Shown here one piece after another: positions 1 through 5,411 of a stretch of DNA of 5,674 nucleotides (positions within the stretch are counted from its first letter, which is position 1; each line of letters starts with the position of its first letter). The stretch is from CAVVWJ01 sp965652025 (GTDB lineage: Bacteria > Gemmatimonadota > Gemmatimonadetes > Gemmatimonadales > GWC2-71-9), in contig CBFGTM010000108.1 in assembly GCA_965652025.1 (NCBI GenBank), positions 1 to 5,674 on the forward strand, read 5' to 3'. Both the position numbers and the translations under genes were made by a program. The notes under the pieces were generated by a model. That model worked only from the letters and a program-made list of their open reading frames with translations. It did no database searches and had not been told where the DNA came from.

Positions 1-1070
1 CCGACGCAGCCTTTCTGTATCGAGAACTTGCTGACGCCGAACGGGACCCGGATCGAGCAAAGATCTACCGGCAGCTGGCCGGGGTCGAAGACCGACATGT
101 GGAGATGTGGCGCAAGCTGTTGGCGGAGAATGGACACCCGGTGGCGGTGCCGTCGCCCTCACGGGGTGCCAGAATGCGAGCCTGGCTGGCTCGGAGACTG
201 GGTACCGGGTTGCTCCTTCCCATGCTGCTGGAGGAAGAAGGCCGCGAGGTCAAAGGCTACCTGAGTCTGTATCGCAGCTCGCCCGAGGGTTCCGCCGGTC
301 CCACCGCGCTCCGGCTGGCCCAGGAATCCGCCGAGCATGCGGAGACGCTCGCCGGCATCAGTGGGGGGTCGGGCGAGCCATGGCACAAGACCGGTGCCGG
401 CGGCGTCCTGAGGAACCTGGTGTACGGCTTCAACGACGGCCTCACCGCCAACTTCGGCCTGGTGGCCGGGATGATCGGGGCGCAGGGGAATCTCCAGGCC
501 GCCGAGCATGCCGTGCTGGTGGCCGGTCTGGCCGGCATGGTGGCGGACGCCCTCTCCATGGGCTCATCGGGATACCTGGCGGCCAAGAGCGAGCGAGAGG
601 TCTTCGAGCACGAGATCGCCATGGAGAAGGAGGAGATCCGGCTCATGCCCGAACTGGAGCGGGAGGAGCTGAATCTGCTCTACCAGGCCAAGGGGATCCC
701 GGCCCAGCAGGCCGAGGTGCTCGCCACCCAGGTCATGGGGGACCCGCAGCGCGCGCTGGAGGAGAAGGTTCGCGAAGAGCTCAAGATCGGCGAAGCCACC
801 AGCACGCCGATGCGGGAGGCCTGGATCACCGGAATCGCCACCGCGTTCGGAGCGCTCATCCCGGTAGCACCCTTCCTGTTCGATACCGGCCCCGGCGCGA
901 TCTGGACCGCCTTCGCCCTGGCGATGCTCTCCCACTTCGGAGTCGGTGCCGCCCGCAGCTTCTTCACCGGCCGGGGTGTGTTTCGCAGCGGCCTCGACAT
1001 GTTCCTGGTCGGGCTCGGCGTTGCCGTAGTGGGTTACTTGGTGGGAGAGTGGATCGTGAAGGTGCTGTAG
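1..1070 (+). CDS. Ferritin-like/VIT1 fusion protein (membrane-bound ferritin, MbfA-like), 5' end missing
   Basis: The reading frame is open from base 3 to the TAG at 1068-1070 (355 residues), so the true start lies left of the window; the GTG at 99 is an internal valine, not a start. Numbering from base 3, residues 1-120 are a ferritin/rubrerythrin-like helical domain: a helix with Glu8, an ExxH motif (Glu29, His32), an acidic helix around 76-84, and a Gln-Glu-Ser-Ala-Glu-His segment ending at His112. The VIT1/CCC1 domain follows from about residue 130, opening with the family signature LRNLVYGFNDGLTANFGLV. Two membrane helices come first, then a Glu-rich cytoplasmic segment (about 196-265) matching the metal-binding domain of VIT1 proteins, then three more helices, giving the usual five. 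Known relatives (MbfA of rhizobia) oxidise or bind iron with the ferritin head and export it through the membrane domain. Fe(II)/Mn(II) transport is therefore the likely role; direction and metal are inferred. It sits 4 bases upstream of a PAP2 gene. Confidence 0.88.
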   Translation, partial: DAAFLYRELADAERDPDRAKIYRQLAGVEDRHVEMWRKLLAENGHPVAVPSPSRGARMRAWLARRLGTGLLLPMLLEEEGREVKGYLSLYRSSPEGSAGPTALRLAQESAEHAETLAGISGGSGEPWHKTGAGGVLRNLVYGFNDGLTANFGLVAGMIGAQGNLQAAEHAVLVAGLAGMVADALSMGSSGYLAAKSEREVFEHEIAMEKEEIRLMPELEREELNLLYQAKGIPAQQAEVLATQVMGDPQRALEEKVREELKIGEATSTPMREAWITGIATAFGALIPVAPFLFDTGPGAIWTAFALAMLSHFGVGAARSFFTGRGVFRSGLDMFLVGLGVAVVGYLVGEWIVKVL

Positions 1071-1074
1071 TCTG

Positions 1075-2046
1075 GTGCACCACCTTCTCTTGAGACTGGT
1101 CCCCGCGGCTCTCGCAGCCGGAGCGACGCTGCTGAGCCCGGCGGAGCACGCGCGGGCGCAGGCACCTCCCCTCGCCACGGTGGCGGCGATCGCCGACCCC
1201 GGGTTCCCGCCGTGGAATGCCGGCATACCAGCCAGCTCAGGCGCTCTACCCGAGCTGCATTGGGCCTCCGACGGCATCCTGGGTGCTGTTGGTCTGGCCG
1301 GGAATGCGATCGGCCTCAGCCTGTCGGTCGCTCGGCAGGCCGTTCCCGAGGGAGGGCTGGATCCCTCGAACATCGACTGGGCCATAGACCGGGACGCGAT
1401 CGGCAACCCGAGCACCAGCGCCGAAAAGGCGAGTGATGTGGCCCTCATGGCGACGCTCGCCGGTCCGCCCGTCCTGGCCCTGTTGTCGCAGCCCGGCGTG
1501 CACGGGTTCGGCAATGTGATCCGGCGGCCGTTCGTGCTCTATGGAGAATCGCTGCTGCTGGCGCAGGCGTGTACCCAGATCCTGAAGCCCGCCATCGGCC
1601 GGCCGAGGCCGTTCACCTACCTGCCGGCGCCGGAGCGCCCGACGGGCGGGAATTACGACGTCACCACAGAGCACGCCTTCCTCTCCATGCCTTCCGGCCA
1701 TGCCGCGACCAGCTTCGCCGCCGCCTCGTATGCGGCGACGGATGATTTGCTGTCCCGCCCCGATGCTGGATCGACGGAGCACGTGGGGATCGCCGCGATC
1801 GGGGGCCTGCTGGCCGGGTTCACAACCAACCTGCGAATCAAAGCCGACCAGCATTTCCCATCGGATGCGCTGGTGGGTAGTCTGATCGGAACGGCCAGCG
1901 GTGTAGCCATCCCTCTCCTTCATAGCTACGTATTGCCCGGCGGCGGGCGAGCCCCCCACCCCGGGGGCCACGCGTGGCTGCTGACGGCCGCTGGGTATGT
2001 GCTCGGGACCAGCGCGGGCGTCGGACTCTCCAGCCTGGCCTACTAG
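1075..2046 (+). CDS. Exported PAP2-family (acid phosphatase/vanadium haloperoxidase-type) phosphatase
   Basis: This 323-residue protein starts at GTG 1075, four bases after the preceding stop; a weak GAAGG lies at 1058-1062, and TTG 1090 is an alternative start. Residues 1-30 look like a Sec signal peptide: Arg7, an Ala/Leu-rich core, and possible cleavage after Ala28 or Ala30. All three PAP2 active-site motifs are present: Lys171-x6-Arg178-Pro179, Pro206-Ser-Gly-His209, and Arg254-x5-His260-x3-Asp264. The serine that usually precedes the third-motif arginine is Leu253 here. Family members remove phosphate from lipid phosphates such as phosphatidate or undecaprenyl pyrophosphate, or from soluble phosphoesters, in the periplasm or at the membrane face. 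Moderately hydrophobic stretches (about 121-137, 237-250, 266-280 and 301-318) could be membrane or buried helices. Complete catalytic motifs argue for activity, but the substrate cannot be told. Tight spacing suggests cotranscription with the ferritin/VIT1 gene. Confidence 0.9.
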   Translation: MHHLLLRLVPAALAAGATLLSPAEHARAQAPPLATVAAIADPGFPPWNAGIPASSGALPELHWASDGILGAVGLAGNAIGLSLSVARQAVPEGGLDPSNIDWAIDRDAIGNPSTSAEKASDVALMATLAGPPVLALLSQPGVHGFGNVIRRPFVLYGESLLLAQACTQILKPAIGRPRPFTYLPAPERPTGGNYDVTTEHAFLSMPSGHAATSFAAASYAATDDLLSRPDAGSTEHVGIAAIGGLLAGFTTNLRIKADQHFPSDALVGSLIGTASGVAIPLLHSYVLPGGGRAPHPGGHAWLLTAAGYVLGTSAGVGLSSLAY

Positions 2047-2076
2047 CCTTTTCTCGACCCTAGTGAACGCGATTCT

Positions 2077-2089
2077 TGCGCTGAGCGCA
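2077..2089. terminator. Short hairpin in the convergent intergenic gap (weak terminator candidate)
   Basis: The 68 bases between the PAP2 stop (2046) and the YCII stop (2115) contain a perfect 5-bp stem with a 3-base loop, TGCGC-TGA-GCGCA. Its position between two convergent genes is where a bidirectional terminator would be expected. However, the stem is short and no T-tract follows it on either strand, so it does not meet the usual criteria for an intrinsic terminator. Nothing else was recognised in this gap. Confidence 0.25.
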
Positions 2090-2114
2090 GACGTCGTGGT
2101 CCCAGCTCCCAGTC

Positions 2115-2471
2115 CTAGCTATCCAGCGGCCGGACCTCGCACTCGCACTCGAAGTCGGGCCAGTGCAGCCGGTGCAGCTCCATGAAGTCCCGGGCCACTT
2201 TCATCGCCTCCTCCTTCGAGCCGACCTCGACCAGGGCATAGCCGCCGACGACCTCCTTGGCCTCGGTAAACGGCCCGTCGGTCACCTTGAGCCGTTTCCC
2301 GCTGGAGCGAATCCGGAAGCCCTCCGACGTCGGCCTGAGCCCTGCCGTGTCTTTCAGTTTGCCGCTCTTGAAGCTGTCGCCCACGAACTCGCCCATCGCG
2401 TCCTGCAGCGCCTGGGGGATGGGGTCGTTCCGATGGTTCTCCGAGTGCTTGATCATCATCAGGTATTTCAC
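2115..2471 (-). CDS. YCII-related (DGPF domain) protein
   Basis: A 118-residue protein beginning MKYLMMIKHSE. The GTG at 2471 is chosen because GGAG lies 8 bases upstream of it and because family members typically begin with M-K-Y-hydrophobic; the frame extends up to TTG 2501 but without such support. The family signature Thr-Asp-Gly-Pro-Phe-Thr-Glu-Ala-Lys-Glu sits at residues 64-73, followed by a conserved Gly-Gly-Tyr (76-78) and a C-terminal Glu-Val-Arg-Pro (112-115), all typical of DGPF/YCII proteins. These are small cytoplasmic alpha/beta dimeric-barrel proteins of largely unknown biochemical role, often encoded beside ECF sigma factors of the ECF42 type. No sigma factor is present here. 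Instead the gene lies 45 bases downstream of a BTAD-type regulator on the same strand, so the two are probably cotranscribed. Family assignment is secure; function is not. Confidence 0.92.
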   Translation of the reverse strand: MKYLMMIKHSENHRNDPIPQALQDAMGEFVGDSFKSGKLKDTAGLRPTSEGFRIRSSGKRLKVTDGPFTEAKEVVGGYALVEVGSKEEAMKVARDFMELHRLHWPDFECECEVRPLDS

Positions 2472-2516
2472 GGGTCCGTCTCCAGTCAGGGTGACTGCCA
2501 AAGTGCTGCTCTACCT

Positions 2517-5105
2517 CTACATCGAACGACCGGCGCCGGAATCGACAATGGGGGTCGAGGCGAGCCGCTGAAAGCGGGGGAGCTTCCGCAGCGGATCGAA
2601 GGTGGGGTCGATCCGAAGCCAGCCGGACGAGAGATAGAAGGGAACCTGGAGCAGCGGCTCGAGCTGGTCCAGGGCGAGGTCCGGCTCGCCGGTGAGCAGG
2701 TAGATCCGCACCAGCTGAAGTTGACTGTAGGGCCCGAAGTAGGCATCGCGACTGATCGGCATCAGCGCCTCACCACGCTGGCCCTCGCGAATCGCGTCCG
2801 ACTTCCGTCCCAGATACGCCAGCGCCAGACCGAGGAGCGCGTGCCGCTGCCAGTCGTCCGGCTCAGCCCGGAGCTGCGCCTCCAATCCTAGCCGAGCCGA
2901 GTCGGCGTAGACTCGCATGCGCCGGGGGTCGCCGCGGAGCTGGTACAGCCCCGCGCGGACCAGACCCCAGCTGCCCCGGTCGCCATCGAACGCGCTCGGT
3001 GGCGCGGCGAGCACCTCCCGCTGTGGCGCGTTCTCGAGCACCCAGTACAGGTCCTGGTAGGCGGCGAAGAACGGGTACAGTACCGCGGGATCGATCCGGT
3101 TCTGCGCGGTACGGATGATTGCACGGGCGCTGTCGAGATCGCCTCGGGCGACGGCGACCATCACCTTGAGCGAGACCATGGCCGGGCTGGTGGGGGCCAG
3201 CGCGACCGCGCGGTCGGCGGCCGAGTCCGCGGCTGGGTAGTGGCGGAGCCAGATGTGCACCGCCGCCAGCCGGCGCGCTACCGTCAGCGAGCGCGGGTCG
3301 AGTCGCGAGGCGCGGGCCAGCCGTCCCGCCGCGCCGTCCCACTGGCCCAAGCTGGTCTCGGCGCTCGACAGCGCGCTGAGCAGGTCCACGTTGTCCGGCG
3401 CAAGACGCACACCCTTGCTGTACTCCGCCACCGCGCGCGGGTTGTCGACTGGGTTCACGCTGCCGTAGTAATCGCCGGCGGCAAGATAGACCAGCGGATC
3501 CGACGGGCGGAGGGTACGGGCCCGCTCGGCCGCGTCGCGAGCCGCATTCCCCATGGCCGGGTCAGGGATGCCGTTCGAATAGTGCGAGGTCTGTGCCCGG
3601 GAGAGCTGGCTCCAGGCCTCGGCGAACGTCGAGTCGAGTGACACCGCGCGCTGGTAGTAGGCAATCGCCCGCCGCAGGCCGGCCTGGTCGGCCTTCATAT
3701 CCTGCGCGGCCGCTTCACCCTTGAGGAACTCGTCGTACGCGGCGAGGCTCTGGGTGGGCTTCACCGCAAGCTCGCGGCGGACGCTGTCGCCCAGCACGAC
3801 GCCGAGCGCGTCGGCCACCTTGCTGGCGATGTCGGCCTGCATGGCGAAGACATCGGTGAGGGCGGCATCAATAGGCTGCTGCCAACGGGTGGTCGGGGCG
3901 GAGCCAGGCACCAGCCGGATGAGCTCGGGACTCACCCGTACCCGACTGGAACCGGCCGGTCCCCGAAGCCAGCGAATCTTCCCTACCAGCAAGTAGTTCA
4001 CGCCCAGCTCCCGGGCCACTTCCGTGAGCCGACGCGGGTTGGCCTGATAGGCGTTCGAGCTCAGGCTGGCGACGACCTCGAGCCCCGGGATCGCAGCCAG
4101 TTTGCCTCGCACCTCGTCGGTCACGCCACCGGCGAAGTACGCGTCGCCCGAGTCGCCCAGATTTTCGAAGGGGAGCACTGCCAGGCGAGGCGGTCCAGCC
4201 ACGGGAACCGGTCGATGGGTCCCGCGCCAGACCAGCAGGCCGATGGCGAGCAGCAAGCCCAGAACGCCGAGGGTCCTGGCGCGGACCCCGATAGGTCGCG
4301 GCTCGGCAGCCGTTGGCACCAGAACTCCCGACGGGGCCGGGGCTGAAGCAGCGGCTGGTGGAATTGCGGCCTTCACGGTTGGGGGAGGCTTTTCTTCTCC
4401 CCGCCGGATCCGGTCGGCCAGAGCCTCGACGGCCGGCTCCGGAGGAAGCTCCAGCTCGTCCCGCCGGATCTGGTGAAAAATCTCGGCGTGCCGGAGCGCT
4501 CCCGGGGCATCACCGGCTGCTGCTAGTGCCCGCATCAGACCCTGGGCAGCGCGCTCGTCCGTGGGATCCAGTGCCGCCAGCCGGCGCCACCAGAGCACCG
4601 CGGCGCCGCGATCGTCGCGCGCCGTTGCCGCGGCCGCGGCGGCTTCCAATACGGAGCGGTAATCGGCGGAGAGACTGGTGCGCTCCTCCTCAGCCCAGTG
4701 GGCGAAGGCCGGTACACCGGGCAAATGGAAGTCGCCGAGGAACGGCCCGCCGTACACCCGGGCAGCTTCCTCTATAGCACCGGATGCGCGTGCGGTCTCA
4801 AACCCGTGGAGATCGACCTCGATCAGCTCGGGGTTGAGGCGGAGCTCGCGGGTGCCGAGGATCGCCTCTTCCGCACCCAGGTCCTGCCGGAGCGCGTACA
4901 GCGCCTGGTTGAGGTTTCGCCGGGCGCGATCCTCCTCTACCTCACCCCATAGCAAGGCGGCCAGCCGGTCGCGGTTGACCCCCCGATCGCCCGCCCGGGC
5001 GAGCACCGCCAGGATCGCGAGCCGCCGCGGCTGCTGAGCGTTGCCCCCCAAAGGGAGGAGGCCGTCGAACACCGCAAGGCCACCGAGCGTCTGGATGCGC
5101 TTCAC
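2517..5105 (-). CDS. Membrane-anchored BTAD/SARP-type transcriptional regulator with TolB_N/FlgO-like and TPR domains
   Basis: From GTG 5105 the product has 862 residues (MKRIQTLGGLAVFDG...). This start is preferred because AAGGGG lies 6 bases upstream and because such regulators typically begin with a short strand ending in Leu-Gly-Gly-Leu. The frame stays open to 5363, but the added 86 residues would come from a palindromic repeat and lack a domain. In order: a winged-helix DNA-binding domain of OmpR/SARP type (about 1-95, with RRNLNQALYALRQDLG at 62-77); a helical BTAD domain (about 98-235); a Pro/Ala-rich linker (240-272); one membrane helix (about 277-294); a TolB_N/FlgO-like domain (about 306-440, opening LAVLPFENLGDSGDAYFAGG); and TPR-like helical repeats (about 452-835). 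This suggests a one-component regulator, like CadC or ToxR in layout, with the DNA-binding end in the cytoplasm and the sensing/protein-binding end in the periplasm. The signal and targets are unknown. It is likely cotranscribed with the YCII gene and is divergent from the gene at 5412. Confidence 0.9.
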   Translation of the reverse strand: MKRIQTLGGLAVFDGLLPLGGNAQQPRRLAILAVLARAGDRGVNRDRLAALLWGEVEEDRARRNLNQALYALRQDLGAEEAILGTRELRLNPELIEVDLHGFETARASGAIEEAARVYGGPFLGDFHLPGVPAFAHWAEEERTSLSADYRSVLEAAAAAATARDDRGAAVLWWRRLAALDPTDERAAQGLMRALAAAGDAPGALRHAEIFHQIRRDELELPPEPAVEALADRIRRGEEKPPPTVKAAIPPAAASAPAPSGVLVPTAAEPRPIGVRARTLGVLGLLLAIGLLVWRGTHRPVPVAGPPRLAVLPFENLGDSGDAYFAGGVTDEVRGKLAAIPGLEVVASLSSNAYQANPRRLTEVARELGVNYLLVGKIRWLRGPAGSSRVRVSPELIRLVPGSAPTTRWQQPIDAALTDVFAMQADIASKVADALGVVLGDSVRRELAVKPTQSLAAYDEFLKGEAAAQDMKADQAGLRRAIAYYQRAVSLDSTFAEAWSQLSRAQTSHYSNGIPDPAMGNAARDAAERARTLRPSDPLVYLAAGDYYGSVNPVDNPRAVAEYSKGVRLAPDNVDLLSALSSAETSLGQWDGAAGRLARASRLDPRSLTVARRLAAVHIWLRHYPAADSAADRAVALAPTSPAMVSLKVMVAVARGDLDSARAIIRTAQNRIDPAVLYPFFAAYQDLYWVLENAPQREVLAAPPSAFDGDRGSWGLVRAGLYQLRGDPRRMRVYADSARLGLEAQLRAEPDDWQRHALLGLALAYLGRKSDAIREGQRGEALMPISRDAYFGPYSQLQLVRIYLLTGEPDLALDQLEPLLQVPFYLSSGWLRIDPTFDPLRKLPRFQRLASTPIVDSGAGRSM

Positions 5106-5128
5106 AAGCAACCCCTTGCCGGCCTTGG

Positions 5129-5141
5129 TATTGGGCCAATA
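5129..5141. promoter_or_regulatory. Perfect 13-base palindrome, candidate operator
   Basis: TATTGG-G-CCAATA is a perfect inverted repeat (6-bp arms around one central base) and is AT-richer than its surroundings. It lies 24 bases upstream of the regulator's GTG start and overlaps the candidate -10 element and transcription start. Such a placement suits a repressor or autoregulatory site. No protein is known to bind it, and it could be coincidental. Confidence 0.35.
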
Positions 5142-5166
5142 TCCCGTCCCTTCCCGACGGTCACAA
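5138..5166 (-). promoter_or_regulatory. Candidate sigma-70-like promoter of the BTAD regulator gene
   Basis: Read on the minus strand, TTGTGA (5166-5161) and GATATT (5143-5138) are separated by 17 bases. Each matches the -35/-10 consensus at four of six positions. Transcription would start near 5131, leaving a leader of about 26 bases that holds the AAGGGG ribosome binding site and the GTG start at 5105. The spacing and location are right, but promoter consensus in this lineage is not well known and four-of-six matches occur by chance. Confidence 0.35.
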
Positions 5167-5188
5167 GATCCCGCGAACGAGACGCTGC

Positions 5189-5284
5189 CAGTCATTGCGA
5201 GAAACCCGGAGGGTTCGAAGCAACCGCCCGGCCTGGCCTGGATTGCTTCGGCCCATTCGCTACGCTCGGGGCTCGCAATGACTG
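5189..5284. repeat. Palindromic interspersed-repeat element (REP/MITE-like)
   Basis: The element is bounded by perfect 13-base inverted repeats, CAGTCATTGCGAG (5189-5201) and CTCGCAATGACTG (5272-5284). Inside is a second nested pair, CGAAGCAA (5216-5223) and TTGCTTCG (5243-5250). Two side hairpins sit between the pairs: AACCC-GGA-GGGTT (5203-5215) on the left, and a GCCC...GGGC-type arm (about 5251-5272) on the right. Transcribed, it would fold into a long cruciform-like stem with side arms. Non-coding palindromes with CATTGCGAG/CTCGCAATG ends and a nested GAAGCAA/TTGCTTC pair recur in many bacterial genomes, so this is probably one copy of a dispersed family. It encodes no transposase, and no target-site duplication is obvious. 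Confidence 0.75.
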
Positions 5285-5291
5285 TTGGTAC

Positions 5292-5317
5292 ACCGAGTTG
5301 AGAATCTCGTGATCGGG
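5292..5317. promoter_or_regulatory. Imperfect dyad, possible operator
   Basis: A central perfect GAGA-A-TCTC (5300-5308) is flanked almost symmetrically by CCGA (5293-5296) and TCGG (5313-5316). It lies about 95 bases upstream of the ATG at 5412 and immediately right of the palindromic repeat. The symmetry suggests a dimer-binding site, but arm spacing differs by one base between sides and no known motif matches it. Confidence 0.2.
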
Positions 5318-5327
5318 TGGTGAGCGC

Positions 5328-5344
5328 GGAGCGTAGCGTGCTCC
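5328..5344. repeat. Small inverted repeat (hairpin)
   Basis: GGAGC and GCTCC (5328-5332 and 5340-5344) flank a 7-base loop. The 10-base segment GAGCGTAGCG (5329-5338) is also the exact reverse complement of 5258-5267 inside the nearby palindromic repeat, so this may be a remnant of a second repeat arm. There is no T-tract after it, so it is not a terminator. Confidence 0.3.
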
Positions 5345-5400
5345 TCGTCCGAGCGGCCGGCAATCCCGCCGCCTACCGGACTCAGGACTCACACCCGATC

Positions 5401-5406
5401 AGGAGG
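5401..5406 (+). promoter_or_regulatory. Consensus ribosome binding site AGGAGG
   Basis: A full anti-16S-complementary AGGAGG stands 5 bases before the ATG at 5412. It fixes the start of the right-edge gene and implies strong translation; the other genes in the window have only partial matches. Confidence 0.85.
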
Positions 5407-5411
5407 CTCCC

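Larger units (their letters stand above)
5106..5411. other. Divergent intergenic region, 306 bases
   Basis: This stretch separates the start of the BTAD regulator (minus strand) from the start of the secreted-protein gene (plus strand). It contains the regulator's ribosome binding site (AAGGGG, 5112-5117 on the minus strand), a candidate promoter with an overlapping palindrome (5129-5166), a 96-base palindromic repeat (5189-5284), two smaller dyads (5292-5317 and 5328-5344) and the AGGAGG of the downstream gene (5401-5406). Open frames crossing it look accidental: they follow the repeat, and none has a ribosome binding site or a recognisable domain. No convincing sigma-70-like promoter was found for the plus-strand gene. 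Confidence 0.75.

Noticed and set aside
107..1093. Long plus-strand open frame (328 codons) over the ferritin/VIT1 gene
   Set aside because: It is in another frame of a well-supported gene, and its Arg/Gly/Ala-rich translation is typical of an out-of-frame reading of GC-rich coding DNA. No domain is visible.
564..1514. Long minus-strand open frame (316 codons) opposite the VIT1 and PAP2 genes
   Set aside because: It crosses two clearly coding plus-strand genes, has no recognisable motif, and is a shadow of GC-rich codon usage.
1246..1971. Minus-strand open frame (241 codons) opposite the PAP2 gene
   Set aside because: The opposite strand carries all three PAP2 catalytic motifs; this translation is low-complexity and motif-free.
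2163..2891. Plus-strand open frame (242 codons) opposite the YCII gene and the end of the regulator
   Set aside because: It overlaps two recognised minus-strand genes and the intergenic gap between them; no domain or convincing start is seen.
4400..4475. Near-duplicate CCGCCGGATC segments inside the regulator gene
   Set aside because: They encode the related peptides IRRGEE and IRRDEL within a helical region; this is explained by coding content rather than a separate repeat element.
5041..5301. Plus-strand small open frame running through the palindromic repeat
   Set aside because: It begins inside the regulator gene on the opposite strand, and most of its distal half is translated repeat. 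There is no ribosome binding site.
5285..5326. Possible plus-strand promoters for the right-edge gene (TTGGTA at 5285 or TTGAGA at 5298)
   Set aside because: At a 17-base spacing the -10 positions read CGTGAT and TGAGCG, which are too far from consensus to support a call.
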